Below are positions 33,737-42,384 of a stretch of DNA of 64,000 nt, one piece after another. Made by a program: the position numbers and the translations under genes. Source of the DNA: JAPLSN01 sp964482955. Lineage in GTDB: Bacteria; Spirochaetota; Spirochaetia; Treponematales; UBA12059. The stretch is taken from the NCBI GenBank assembly GCA_964482955.1, contig CAYZZW010000001.1, positions 1 to 64,000 on the forward strand, in the 5' to 3' direction. A model generated the notes under the pieces. That model ran no database searches and was not told the origin of the DNA. It saw nothing but the letters and a program-made list of their open reading frames with translations. Position 1 is the first letter of the stretch; each line of letters begins with the position of its first letter.

Positions 33737-35719
33737 CTAACGCGTTCCGCCGGTTTCAAGCAGCTGGGCCGGGGTCACGATCGCGCCGTACTTCGCCTTG
33801 AGCGCCTCGAGCCCTTTCTTCTGCTCGTCGTAGATCTCGAAGATCCGCTTCGGACAGTTGATTTCCTTTTCGTACGCGGCTTTCTGGATGTCGAGGCGCC
33901 TGACGATGTTGTCGACGTAGAACGCGAACTGCTTGTCGTAGAGCTCTCGCCCGTAATCCTTGCCGATCGTCTCGGAGAAAATCCGTTTCAGGTCTTCGTA
34001 CAGGGGGACGAACCCGATCGGCGTGTCGATGGCCTTCGCCTCGCCGTGCGCGCGCCGCTCGAGCCACGTGAGCCAGGGCTTCACGTCGCGCTTTTCGCCG
34101 AGGAGCTTTTTCGAGCCGGCTTCGCCGCCGCGGGCGCCGTGCGTGAGGAAGTAGTTGAGCCCCGCCATCACGGGCTTATGCTTGAGCTCGGGCGAGTTGA
34201 AGAACACGAACTGCGCCTTCATGTAGTCGCCCACGGGTCCGGGCATGAAGGGCGCGTTCGCCCAGGGCTGACGGTTGACGCCGCTCGCGCCGACCTCCGT
34301 GGCCGTGGCCGCGGACACGATGGACGCGCCGATCGCCACGCCGTGATCGGGGCTCTTCGCGACCCACACGGGCGGCATCGTGTCGGAGTCGCGCCCGGAA
34401 TACGTCACCACGCCGATCGCGCAGCCCGCGGGATCCGTGCCCTGCTTCTGGTTGTAGTTGTCGATCTTCACGTTCGGCAGCGTGATGCGCGCGTTCGCGT
34501 TCGACATGGGAACGTCCTTGCCGTCCGCGTCCTTCTTGCCGGGCGTCCACTCGCCGAGCCAGTTGCGCCCCTTCGCCGGGATCGGCTCGCCGTGGCCCGT
34601 CCAGTGCGGCACCCCCGCGTCGTCGACGAGCACGTTCGACCAGATCACTTCGCAGCTCTTGTCGCCGCGCAGGCACTTCATGAGGATGGGATCGCCCTCG
34701 CGGTTCACGTCCGCCACGATGCCGAACACGCCGATCTCCGGGTTGACCGCGCGCATCGTGCCGTCCTTCCCGATCCAGATCTGCGCCAGGTCGTCGCCGA
34801 TGAAGTCGGTGCCCACCATCGCGGTCGTCGTCTTGCCGCACCCCGAGGGCGCGGCGCCGGCGAAATACGTCACGCGCCCGCCGGGGCCCTCGAGCCCGGT
34901 GATGAACATGTGCTCGGACAGCTGCTTCCCGACGCGTTCGTACGTGCAGAGGTCCACGGCGAAGCGGTGGTTGCCCTTCTTCGGCATGAGCGTGTTGCCC
35001 GCGTAGGTGCAGTACATGGAAAAGGTGGTTAGCCAGGCCCGGTCCATGAAGATGCGCGCCTTGGGGATGTCCTCGCTCTTGAAGCGGCCCGCGCCGTGCG
35101 TGTTCGTGAAGAAGACCCCGGCCCGCTTCGCCTCCGCGTCGAAATCGCGGAGCGCCGCCGGATAAAGGAGGTTGCCCGAGTGCGTGACGTACCACGAGTC
35201 GGTGATCATGATGGCGGGCACGGACGCCTCCGCGCCGACCGGGCCGCGGCTCCAGAACGAGACGAGCATCGTCTTGCCCTTCATGATCCCGCGATAGTTT
35301 TCTTCTATATACGTGTGGGCTTCGGAACGGAGCATGCCCTTCGAGCCCGTGGAGATGTCCTCGCCTTCGTTCACGATGTAGTAGGTCTTGTCGACCATGC
35401 GGCCCTGGTCTTCCGGCAGATCGAAGTGGCAGGTGTGGCCGGGCAACTTGAGCGCGAATTCCTCGCCCGCGGCGATGGCCTGGTCGCGCGCCGTCTTCAT
35501 GTCCGCCTCGGAGCTGTCGTTGATCCAGACGTCCGCGGGATCCATGAGCGCCACCGCGTTCGCGATGCGCCCGAGCGCCTCCGAGTTCGTCACGAGAGCG
35601 AGCTTGCGGCGGCTGTCCGCCTGGACCCTTTTCTCGAGCAGCGCCTTCGCGGCGCCCGCGTCCTTGATCCCGCCGAGATCGGTCAGGATATCGATGCCTG
35701 TGCGGAATTTCACGTTCAT
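33737..35719 (-). CDS. pckG: Phosphoenolpyruvate carboxykinase (GTP)
   Basis: 660 residues; interconverts oxaloacetate and GTP with phosphoenolpyruvate, CO2 and GDP. The GTP-type P-loop PSGCGKTTT (about 291-299) carries the diagnostic Cys, and MDRAWLTTFSMYC, HMFITGLEGPGG and FIGDDLAQIWIGKDG are conserved family blocks. The length matches the GTP class rather than the shorter ATP class. GGAGG precedes the ATG. It heads a minus-strand operon that unexpectedly continues into an exported propeller protein and a caspase. In anaerobes this enzyme often runs toward oxaloacetate during succinate-forming fermentation. Confidence 0.97.
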   Translation of the reverse strand: MNVKFRTGIDILTDLGGIKDAGAAKALLEKRVQADSRRKLALVTNSEALGRIANAVALMDPADVWINDSSEADMKTARDQAIAAGEEFALKLPGHTCHFDLPEDQGRMVDKTYYIVNEGEDISTGSKGMLRSEAHTYIEENYRGIMKGKTMLVSFWSRGPVGAEASVPAIMITDSWYVTHSGNLLYPAALRDFDAEAKRAGVFFTNTHGAGRFKSEDIPKARIFMDRAWLTTFSMYCTYAGNTLMPKKGNHRFAVDLCTYERVGKQLSEHMFITGLEGPGGRVTYFAGAAPSGCGKTTTAMVGTDFIGDDLAQIWIGKDGTMRAVNPEIGVFGIVADVNREGDPILMKCLRGDKSCEVIWSNVLVDDAGVPHWTGHGEPIPAKGRNWLGEWTPGKKDADGKDVPMSNANARITLPNVKIDNYNQKQGTDPAGCAIGVVTYSGRDSDTMPPVWVAKSPDHGVAIGASIVSAATATEVGASGVNRQPWANAPFMPGPVGDYMKAQFVFFNSPELKHKPVMAGLNYFLTHGARGGEAGSKKLLGEKRDVKPWLTWLERRAHGEAKAIDTPIGFVPLYEDLKRIFSETIGKDYGRELYDKQFAFYVDNIVRRLDIQKAAYEKEINCPKRIFEIYDEQKKGLEALKAKYGAIVTPAQLLETGGTR

Positions 35720-35821
35720 GTCGTTCGCCTCCAAAGCAAAACGGCGGCGCGGCCGGCTTCCGAAGATGCCGGTCGCGCGCCGTCCGCGCGATTCATTCGC
35801 CTGTCTCGTGACGCCGCACAG

Positions 35822-35848
35822 CGTATACCCGTTTGGCGCGGACGTCAA
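35822..35848 (-). promoter_or_regulatory. Candidate promoter of the pckG operon
   Basis: On the minus strand TTGACG and TATACG, separated by 15 bases, which is shorter than ideal. It lies about 100 bases before the pckG start. Confidence 0.35.
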
Positions 35849-35873
35849 ATCAAAGCGCTCGTTCCGCCGTCTT

Positions 35874-37076
35874 TCACTCGCCCGGCGCGGCCGGACCGCC
35901 CGATTTTGCCATTGCGCGGAAGTCGATTCCGAAGCGCGCGAGCAGCGGCATTATCTCCGCGAGCGCGCGCCCCACGGGCGACGCGGACGCCTCGCCGGCG
36001 AAGACCGTGTACTCGCCGATCTTGAGCGCGCCGAGGATCTCGGGCAGGAGCTCGATGAGCTCCGCCTGCAGGGCTTCTGGCGTGTACTGCTGTTCGGCGT
36101 TCCGCTTCGCGCGCGTCACCTCCACGCCCGTCAACTCGATGCCGGCTTTCAGCTTTTCGATCTCCGCGAGGGCGCCGAGGAGCTTCGCCTCCACCGCGCG
36201 CAGTTCGAGCTCGAGCGTCTTCTCCTGCGTGGCCAGCGCGTGCTCGCGCTTGTCCTTTTCGGCGCGGAACTCCGCCTCGCGGCGGTACTCGTCCTCGCGG
36301 AGTTCGCGCTGCTTGCGCTCGATCTTGTGCTTTTCGTCGAGGTCCGCGTCCGCGAGGCGCGCCTTGTTGTCGATCTGGGCGAGCCCGAGCTTCTTGTCGG
36401 TGGACAGGCGCTCGCCCTCGCTCTTTTCGCGCTGCGCGTTCTGCTCGCTCGCGATCTGGCGGTCGGTCTCGATGCGCTTCTTCTCCACCTCGAGCCGGAG
36501 CCCGTTCCGGAAATCCGCCTGCAGGTTCTCGAAGATCGTCTTGGACATCACGCGCACCTGCTCGATGCCGACATGGTCGAAGACGATGCCCCACTTCTTC
36601 TCCACTTCCTTGAGCTGGCCCATGAGGTTGTCGCCGATCTCGTCCTTCTTGCGGAGCGCGTCCTCGATGGTCATGTTGGCCACGACGTGCCGCACCGCCT
36701 CCACGCAGATCGTGCGGAGCTCGTCGTTCGTGCGCGCCATCGGATCGTCCTCGTCGAAGAAGTCCATGGCCGCGAGCGCCACCTCCGGATTCGCGGGGTC
36801 GATGCGCCACGACGCGTAGCCCTCGATGCCGATGCCCTGGTAGTGGAGGTTGGCGTTGTCGGTGTGGAAGTAGAGCGTCTGCACGTACGCCGGCACGCGG
36901 AGGAACTTCCGGAACAGACGGAAGCGCCGCCCCCCGAGCGCGGGCTTCACCCGCTTCCGCCCGAGCTCCACGAGGTATTCGTTCGGAAGCGCGCTCTCGA
37001 AAAACAGCCCGTTCAGCTTCTTCCGCTTGGCGATGTAATCCTTCGTCTGGTAGCCCTTCACCGTCCCGTCCGACAT
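35874..37076 (-). CDS. SPFH/band-7-like coiled-coil protein
   Basis: 400 residues without a clear membrane span. An SPFH-like domain (about 25-185: RVPAYVQTLYFHTDNANLHYQGIGIEGYASWRID, then VEAVRHVVANMTIEDALRKKDEI) is followed by a long charged coiled coil (about 195-310, rich in Glu, Lys, Arg) and a short C-terminal globular part. This is the layout of flotillin/stomatin-type scaffolds, which usually have an N-terminal membrane anchor; its absence suggests peripheral association. GGAGG precedes the ATG. It is divergent from a small two-span membrane protein that could be its membrane partner, as in NfeD-flotillin pairs; that link is inference. Confidence 0.8.
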   Translation of the reverse strand: MSDGTVKGYQTKDYIAKRKKLNGLFFESALPNEYLVELGRKRVKPALGGRRFRLFRKFLRVPAYVQTLYFHTDNANLHYQGIGIEGYASWRIDPANPEVALAAMDFFDEDDPMARTNDELRTICVEAVRHVVANMTIEDALRKKDEIGDNLMGQLKEVEKKWGIVFDHVGIEQVRVMSKTIFENLQADFRNGLRLEVEKKRIETDRQIASEQNAQREKSEGERLSTDKKLGLAQIDNKARLADADLDEKHKIERKQRELREDEYRREAEFRAEKDKREHALATQEKTLELELRAVEAKLLGALAEIEKLKAGIELTGVEVTRAKRNAEQQYTPEALQAELIELLPEILGALKIGEYTVFAGEASASPVGRALAEIMPLLARFGIDFRAMAKSGGPAAPGE

Positions 37077-37149
37077 GTCGCCCTCCGCGTTCGTTGCTCC
37101 CGTAAAGGCTAACTCCCCCGCCCCCCGCGCGCAAGCTCTCCGGGCGGTC

Positions 37150-37178
37150 TGGACAACCTCGCCGCGCCTTCGTATGAT
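37150..37178 (+). promoter_or_regulatory. Sigma-70 promoter of the small membrane protein gene
   Basis: TGGACA, 17 bases, TATGAT, each hexamer one base from consensus; a GGAGG ribosome site and the ATG at 37222 follow. Confidence 0.6.
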
Positions 37179-37221
37179 TTTCCGGAACATGCGGCGCGGG
37201 CGCCGCGGAGGAACGATCCAC

Positions 37222-37692
37222 ATGGGCGAAAGCGGCAACAAGGAAGGACTCACGGTTTCGAAAGTGCTCGGCTGGGGCTTGATAGGCCTCGGCGCGCTCA
37301 GCGTCCTCGACATGGGCGCGCCCGTTCCGGTGCCGACCGTCGGGCCGGTGGCGATCGTCACCGGACTGATCTTCGCGGCGACGGGCGGCTTCATCCTCCT
37401 CAAGAGCTCCGGACGGCTCGCAGCCCTCTTCAAGGATTCCGCGAAGACCCTCCTCGAGCCGACCGTCAAGATCGATCCCATGCTGCCGGTGCGCATCCTG
37501 AAGCTCGCCAGGCAGAAGGGCGGCATCCTCACCGTGTCCATGGTGGCGATCGAACTCGACCTGCCCCTGAACGTCGCCGAAGCCGGCCTCGACGAGTGCG
37601 CGCGCATGGGCCAGGCCAGCGCCGACTTCGACATGCAGAAGGAAATAAAGTATTACAAGTTCCACGAACAGCTCCCGCAGACCTCGCCGTGA
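37222..37692 (+). CDS. Small membrane protein with winged-helix-like C-terminus
   Basis: 156 residues, function unknown. Two hydrophobic segments (about 15-30 and 38-58; VGPVAIVTGLIFAATGGFILL) are followed by a cytoplasmic part, PVRILKLARQKGGILTVSMVAIELDLPLNVAEAGLDECARMG, which reads like a winged-helix fold: a helix, a turn and a recognition-like helix. A membrane protein with such a domain could be a regulator or a simple scaffold. A good promoter (37150) and GGAGG 11 bases before the ATG support expression. Divergent from the SPFH gene. Confidence 0.7.
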   Translation: MGESGNKEGLTVSKVLGWGLIGLGALSVLDMGAPVPVPTVGPVAIVTGLIFAATGGFILLKSSGRLAALFKDSAKTLLEPTVKIDPMLPVRILKLARQKGGILTVSMVAIELDLPLNVAEAGLDECARMGQASADFDMQKEIKYYKFHEQLPQTSP

Positions 37693-37939
37693 GACGGTTC
37701 GGATTCTTGCTACGGAGCGAAGCTTGGCGAGTACTCGAGCGTTGGCGCAGAGCGAAGAGAATTAGAAGAAACAGAGCCTTAGTAAAGAGCTTGCATTATT
37801 GATATCGAGGGCGCCACCGCCGCGTGCGCGGCGGTCGGGTGTTCCGCTCCAAGTCCTCGGCGCGGCGCCAGGCGCCGCGCCTCCGGGCTTTTCGCTTCAC
37901 CCCCTGGCGCATAGGGCGCGACGACTTCAGAGGATCCTA

Positions 37940-38608
37940 ATGATGGAAACGGTGATCTTTTCGATTTTAGGCGGTTTCGGTATCTTTTTTTTCGCCGTTC
38001 TCTTCATGAACAGATCGAAACCGACGCCGACAGCCCCGTCGATCGGCGAGGAAGGCGAGGAACTCAGGGCGAAAATCCTGGATCTCGGCGGCAAGCGCGA
38101 ACGGCTCGAGCGGCTCATGGAACTGGTCAAGCCGGACGAAAGCCCCGAGGTCAGGGAATTGTACGGAAAGCAAGCTACGTTGCATCAATACTTGAAGAAC
38201 AACTTCGACAACTATTGCGTTCTTCTGCTGAAGTACTCCGCAGTGGACATCATCGAAAGCACGAAGACGCTTTACGCCGACTACGGAAACGATCCCGTCG
38301 AGCTGATCAAGGGCATGCGCTTAAGGATGATGAATGCGCGCGATGACATGGTCAGGTTGTTCAATATACGTGATACGACCCGCCTGGACGAGGAATACGC
38401 GAAAATCGTCGGCTCCTTCCAGGAGATCATCAAATCCATCGTGATCATCGAAACGAACAAGATCATCGAAAAACTCTCGCCAATCGACGAAAAATCCAGG
38501 ATCATCGAAGCCGTCGACAGCCAACGTGAAGCCATCGATTACCGGAGTAACAAGCAGCGTCTGGACGAAGAATACGACCGCTTTATCGCGGAGACGGAAT
38601 TGCTTTGA
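37940..38608 (+). CDS. Single-span coiled-coil protein, low G+C
   Basis: 222 residues, no recognised family. One N-terminal membrane span (VIFSILGGFGIFFFAVLFM) is followed by a helical, charged cytoplasmic domain (KRERLERLMELVKP, RLRMMNARDDMVRLFNIRD, RLDEEYDRFIAETELL). AGAGGA lies five to eight bases before the two adjacent ATG codons at 37940 and 37943; either could start. Codon use is clearly less G+C-rich (about half) than its neighbours, and the 247-base spacer before it contains an A+T-rich patch near 37735-37805, both consistent with recent acquisition. Topology suggests an anchored scaffold. Confidence 0.7.
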   Translation: MMETVIFSILGGFGIFFFAVLFMNRSKPTPTAPSIGEEGEELRAKILDLGGKRERLERLMELVKPDESPEVRELYGKQATLHQYLKNNFDNYCVLLLKYSAVDIIESTKTLYADYGNDPVELIKGMRLRMMNARDDMVRLFNIRDTTRLDEEYAKIVGSFQEIIKSIVIIETNKIIEKLSPIDEKSRIIEAVDSQREAIDYRSNKQRLDEEYDRFIAETELL

Positions 38609-38629
38609 AAAACGTCTAGCGCGGGTTCC

Positions 38630-39649
38630 TCAACCGCCGGTTACAAGCGCGCGGAGGGCCCAAGTAGCGGCGGCGAAGGCCGCGGCGGACAGGAGCGTCG
38701 CGCCGTACATGAGGACCACCGCCTTCCGGATGTCGTCCGGGACCGGGCGGCGCTCGCCGTCGCCCATCCACGGTTTGTCGAGGCGCTCGCCGCCGTACCA
38801 CGCGGGCCCGGCGAGACGGAGCCCGAGGGCGCCGGCGAACGCGGCTTCCGGCCGGCCGGAGTTCGGGCTCGCGTGCTTAGCCCCGTCGCGGAGGCCGATC
38901 CGCCACGCGTCGCGCGCGCGGAAGCCGGACAGGCGCGCCGCCGCCGCGATGAAGGGAATCGAGAGCCGCGCCGGAAGCCAGTTGGCCGCGTCGTCCGCGC
39001 GCGCCGGCACGCGTCCGAACAACAGATAGCGCTCGTCCTTGTGGCCGAACATCGAGTCCATCGTATTGACGGCGCGGTACGCGATGGCGCCGACCGCGCC
39101 GAACGGGATGGTCCAGAAGAGCGGCGCGACGACGCCGTCCACGAGGCTTTCCGCCACGCTTTCCGTCGCGGCGCGAACTATCCCCGCCTCGTCGAGCGCG
39201 TCGACGTCGCGCCCCACGATCATCGCCACCGCCTTCCTTCCCGCGGCGAGCCGCCCCTCCGGCGTCAGCGCCGCGTCGACGAGCGCCGCGCGCACCCGGA
39301 GCGCGTGCTCCGCGAGGTCGCGGGGCGCGATGGCGACATACGTTATCCACGTCTCCGCGGCGAAGCGCCCCAATGCGTAAGGCGGCGGCCAGCCGAGCGC
39401 GTCCGCGGCCATGCCGGACAGCCGCGACGCGAGCGCGACGAATCCGAACGCGGCTCCCGCCGTCGCGCCGAGCACGGCCAGCCACGACACGATGCCCGCG
39501 AAAAGCGGCGGCAGCACGCGCCTTGAGATCCGTTCGCATGCGGACGCGCAGGCGCCGATCGCGCGCACCGGGTGCGGCCACGATCGCGGATCGCCCAAGA
39601 GCGCGTCGAGCGCGAGCGCCGCGGGGATCAGGGCCCACGCGGGGATCAC
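38630..39649 (-). CDS. cbiB: Adenosylcobinamide-phosphate synthase CbiB
   Basis: 339 residues with several membrane spans. Joins aminopropanol (or its phosphate) to adenosylcobyric acid in cobalamin synthesis. LDALLGDPRSWPHPVRAIG near the start, the ESVAESLVDGVVAPLFW motif, and the AVNTMDSMFGHKDERY block are family signatures. There is no ATG; a GTG at 39649 overlaps the TGA of the upstream cobD (GTGA), so translation is coupled. The chain ends 21 bases from the convergent low-G+C gene. Confidence 0.95.
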   Translation of the reverse strand: MIPAWALIPAALALDALLGDPRSWPHPVRAIGACASACERISRRVLPPLFAGIVSWLAVLGATAGAAFGFVALASRLSGMAADALGWPPPYALGRFAAETWITYVAIAPRDLAEHALRVRAALVDAALTPEGRLAAGRKAVAMIVGRDVDALDEAGIVRAATESVAESLVDGVVAPLFWTIPFGAVGAIAYRAVNTMDSMFGHKDERYLLFGRVPARADDAANWLPARLSIPFIAAAARLSGFRARDAWRIGLRDGAKHASPNSGRPEAAFAGALGLRLAGPAWYGGERLDKPWMGDGERRPVPDDIRKAVVLMYGATLLSAAAFAAATWALRALVTGG

Positions 39650-40767
39650 GCCGACGCCCCGCGCCGGGCCGGCATCGCATCGCGCAAGGCGCGGAGAAAG
39701 CGCGCGTTGTCTTCGGGCGTCCGCACCGCCAGCCGGAGGTAGCGGCCGTCGAGGCCTTCTCGCGGCGAAAAGCTCCTCGTGGCGATCCCCGCGGCGAGCA
39801 AGGCGCGCGACGCGGCCGCCGCCCCGTCCGCGCGCGCGAAGCGGACGAGCACGAAGTTGGCCGGACCCGGAAACACGTCGAGTCCCGGCAGCGCCCGGAG
39901 CCCGTCGACGAACCCCGCCCGCGCGTCCGCGACGAATGAGGCGCCGCGTTCCGCCCACGCGCGGTCAGCCAACGCGCGCACGGCGATGGCTTCTCCGAAC
40001 GAGGACACGGGCCACGCCGGCAGTTCCTCGCGGAGCGCGCGCGCGATATCCGGCGCGGCGGCCGCGAAGCCGACGCGAGCGCCGGGCACCGCGTAGGTTT
40101 TCGTGAGGGAGCGCGCCACGATGACGTTGCGCTGAGCGCGCGACACGTTTTCGTCGCCCCGGCCCGCGAGTTCCGCGAAGGATTCGTCGAACAGGATCCA
40201 CAGGTCGCTTCGCGCGCGGGCCAGGCGCTCGAGCGCCCCGTCTGGCAGGAAGCCGCCCGCGGGATTGTTGGGCGCGCCGACGCAGGCGAGCACCGGTCCG
40301 GGCGCCGAACGCACGGCGCGCGCGATTTCGTCCTCGTCGGGCGCGAAGCCGTCTTCCGCCCGGAGCGGCACGAGGGTCGGCGCGATGCCGGCGTGCGACG
40401 CGGCGCGGAGGTAGCCCGAATACGTGGGCGACACGCAGACGACGGACCGGACGCCGAGGGCTCGCGGCGTCGCGAAGATGATCGAATCGGCGCCGTCCGC
40501 GAAGAGGAACTCGTCCGATGGCCGCGAAAAGCGGGCGGCGGCCGCGGCGCGGGCGCGTTCCGCGTCGGGATCGGGATACGCCGTCACGCGTTCCGTACCC
40601 TCCGCTATCGCCTCTGCAAGCCAGGGCGGCGGCCCGAGCGGCGAAAGGTTCGCGCTGAAATCGAGGATGTCGCGCTCGGGCACGCCCGTCAGCTCCGACA
40701 GGGCGCGGAGCCTGCCGCCATGGTCGAGGTGGGTCGCGCGACCTTTGTCGTCATTCGTTTTCGTCAC
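39646..40767 (-). CDS. cobD: L-threonine-O-3-phosphate decarboxylase (CobD)
   Basis: 373 residues, fold-type I PLP enzyme. Decarboxylates threonine phosphate to aminopropanol phosphate for the nucleotide loop of cobalamin. The N-terminus HLDHGGRLRAL and ILDFSANLSPLGPPPWL are diagnostic; the PLP Lys is in SLTKTYAVPGARVGF and APNNPAGGFL precedes it. A histidinol-phosphate aminotransferase is the nearest alternative, but the HGG start and cobalamin neighbours decide. The start is a GTG at 40767 with no strong ribosome site, so it is tentative. Divergent from cbiA; an 18-bp tandem repeat lies between. Confidence 0.92.
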   Translation of the reverse strand: MTKTNDDKGRATHLDHGGRLRALSELTGVPERDILDFSANLSPLGPPPWLAEAIAEGTERVTAYPDPDAERARAAAAARFSRPSDEFLFADGADSIIFATPRALGVRSVVCVSPTYSGYLRAASHAGIAPTLVPLRAEDGFAPDEDEIARAVRSAPGPVLACVGAPNNPAGGFLPDGALERLARARSDLWILFDESFAELAGRGDENVSRAQRNVIVARSLTKTYAVPGARVGFAAAAPDIARALREELPAWPVSSFGEAIAVRALADRAWAERGASFVADARAGFVDGLRALPGLDVFPGPANFVLVRFARADGAAAASRALLAAGIATRSFSPREGLDGRYLRLAVRTPEDNARFLRALRDAMPARRGASA

Positions 40768-40796
40768 GGCGCCAGCTTGCCCGCCCGACGCCCCGA

Positions 40797-40858
40797 GGTC
40801 AAGTCTCGCCTTGAGTACAAGCCTCGTCTTGGGTACAAGCCTCGTCTTGCGTACAAGA
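40797..40858. repeat. 18-bp tandem repeat between cobD and cbiA
   Basis: Two exact 18-base units starting GTACAAGCCTCGTCTTG follow a degenerate copy (GTCAAGTCTCGCCTTGA) and precede a partial one (GTACAAGACG). It lies in the divergent cobD-cbiA region, about 75 bases before the cbiA start. Could be an operator array or a slippage product. Confidence 0.7.
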
Positions 40859-40932
40859 CGCTCGCGCCGCTTGACGCCGCCGGGTGTCGCCGGTATCGTC
40901 ACGCCGAATCGGCGTTGAAGGGAGGACGGACC

Positions 40933-42366
40933 ATGACGGACGGAACGCGCGCGGTGCCCGCGCTCATGGTCGCCGGGACGCACTCGGGCGTCGGGAAGAC
41001 CACGGTCGCCTCCTGCCTCATCGCACTCCTCGCGGAGCGGGGACTCCGGGTGCGACCGTACAAGCTCGGTCCCGACTACATCGACTCTGGGCGGCACGCG
41101 GCGCTCGCCGGCCGGCCCTGTCTCAACCTGGACACCTTCCTCTGCGTGCCGCCTTCGCGCGCCGCCGAGGCCGATGAAGTCCTCCGCGAGCGCTTCGTCG
41201 CCGGGCTCGCCGACGCGGACGTCGCGGTGATCGAAGCCGTGGGCGGACTCTTCGACGATTGGCGCGGGGACGGCGACTCTCCCGCGGAGATCGCGAAGGC
41301 GCTCGGCGTGCCGGTGCTGCTCGTGTGCGACGGCCGCGCCGCGTGCCAGACCGCCGGCATCGCGGCCGGCGCGGTGGCCACGGCCGATCCCGCGCTGAGG
41401 ATCGCCGGCCTCTGTTTTCCGGAAGTATCGGGCCCGGCGCACCTCGACCGCATCGTGCGGGGCTTGCCGGATTCGCTCCAACCCCTCGTCGACGCGGGAC
41501 TCGTGTTCGCGTTGCCGCGCTCGGAGGCGCTCGCCGTCGAGGAGCGCCACCTCGGGCTCGTCACCGCGGCCGAAGGTACGCTCGACCGAACGGCGATCGC
41601 GGAAGCCGCGCGGCCGCACCTGCCGCTCGAAGCGTTGCTCGATCAATCGACGCGCGTGATCGTTTCCGCGACCGGGCGCGACGCCGTCCCGAACGCCGCC
41701 ATCAAGACCTGCCGCGTTCGGATCGCCGTGGCGCGCGACGAGGCGTTCTCGTTCTACTATCCCGACAACCTCGAAGCCCTCGAGGATGCCGGCGCTCGCC
41801 TCGAGTATTTCAGCCCCGTCCGCGACCGCGCGGTTCCCGACGCCGACCTGCTCGTCTTCGGCGGCGGTTTCCCGGAGCTGCACGGCGCGCGGCTCGAGGC
41901 GAACGAAGCGATGACGGACGGCATCCGCGACGCGGTGGCGCGAGGCGTTCCCGTGTACGCCGAATGCGGCGGCTTCATGTACCTCTGCGAGAGTTTCGAC
42001 GAGCCCGACGGGACGACGCGCCGCGGCGTCGGCGCGTTTCCGTTCGAAATCGGTTTCGGCGCGCTCGTGCTGTCGTACGCGGACATCGAGCTGACGCGCG
42101 ATTGCCTGCTCGGGAAGGCGGGCGACCGAGCGCGCGCCCATGTCTTCCATCGCTCCTACATCAAGTCGGGCAAGGCGGACGCGAGCGCGTTCAAGCTCGC
42201 GGAACCCGCGTCGCGCGTCGGCTCGGACGGAGGGACGCCCCTTCCCCCGGAAGGCTTCATGCGGGGGAGCGCGCTCGGCGGCTGGGCGCACCTTCACTTC
42301 GCCAGCGCACCCGGCATGGCCCGGCACGTCGTGGAAAAGCTCGAAAAGCGTCGCGATCGGAAGTAG
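40933..42366 (+). CDS. cbiA: Cobyrinate a,c-diamide synthase CbiA
   Basis: 477 residues. Uses ATP and glutamine to amidate side chains a and c of cobyrinate (or hydrogenobyrinate). The N-terminal dethiobiotin-synthetase-like half has P-loop GTHSGVGKTT (about 15-24), YKLGPDYID and EAVGGLFDD; the C-terminal class I glutamine amidotransferase half has the nucleophile in VYAECGGFMYL and FHRSYI late on. GGGAGG precedes the ATG. Only cbiB, cobD and cbiA of the pathway are here, so the rest is elsewhere or the cell salvages intermediates. No cobalamin riboswitch was recognised upstream. Confidence 0.96.
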   Translation: MTDGTRAVPALMVAGTHSGVGKTTVASCLIALLAERGLRVRPYKLGPDYIDSGRHAALAGRPCLNLDTFLCVPPSRAAEADEVLRERFVAGLADADVAVIEAVGGLFDDWRGDGDSPAEIAKALGVPVLLVCDGRAACQTAGIAAGAVATADPALRIAGLCFPEVSGPAHLDRIVRGLPDSLQPLVDAGLVFALPRSEALAVEERHLGLVTAAEGTLDRTAIAEAARPHLPLEALLDQSTRVIVSATGRDAVPNAAIKTCRVRIAVARDEAFSFYYPDNLEALEDAGARLEYFSPVRDRAVPDADLLVFGGGFPELHGARLEANEAMTDGIRDAVARGVPVYAECGGFMYLCESFDEPDGTTRRGVGAFPFEIGFGALVLSYADIELTRDCLLGKAGDRARAHVFHRSYIKSGKADASAFKLAEPASRVGSDGGTPLPPEGFMRGSALGGWAHLHFASAPGMARHVVEKLEKRRDRK

Positions 42367-42384
42367 CCGACGGCGCGTCGACCG

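Noticed and set aside
40797..40858. Possible CRISPR array
   Set aside because: Units are directly adjacent 18-mers without spacers, and no cas genes are present.
40768..40932. Cobalamin riboswitch before cbiA
   Set aside because: No B12-box-like core was found, and the region is too short once the tandem repeat is counted.
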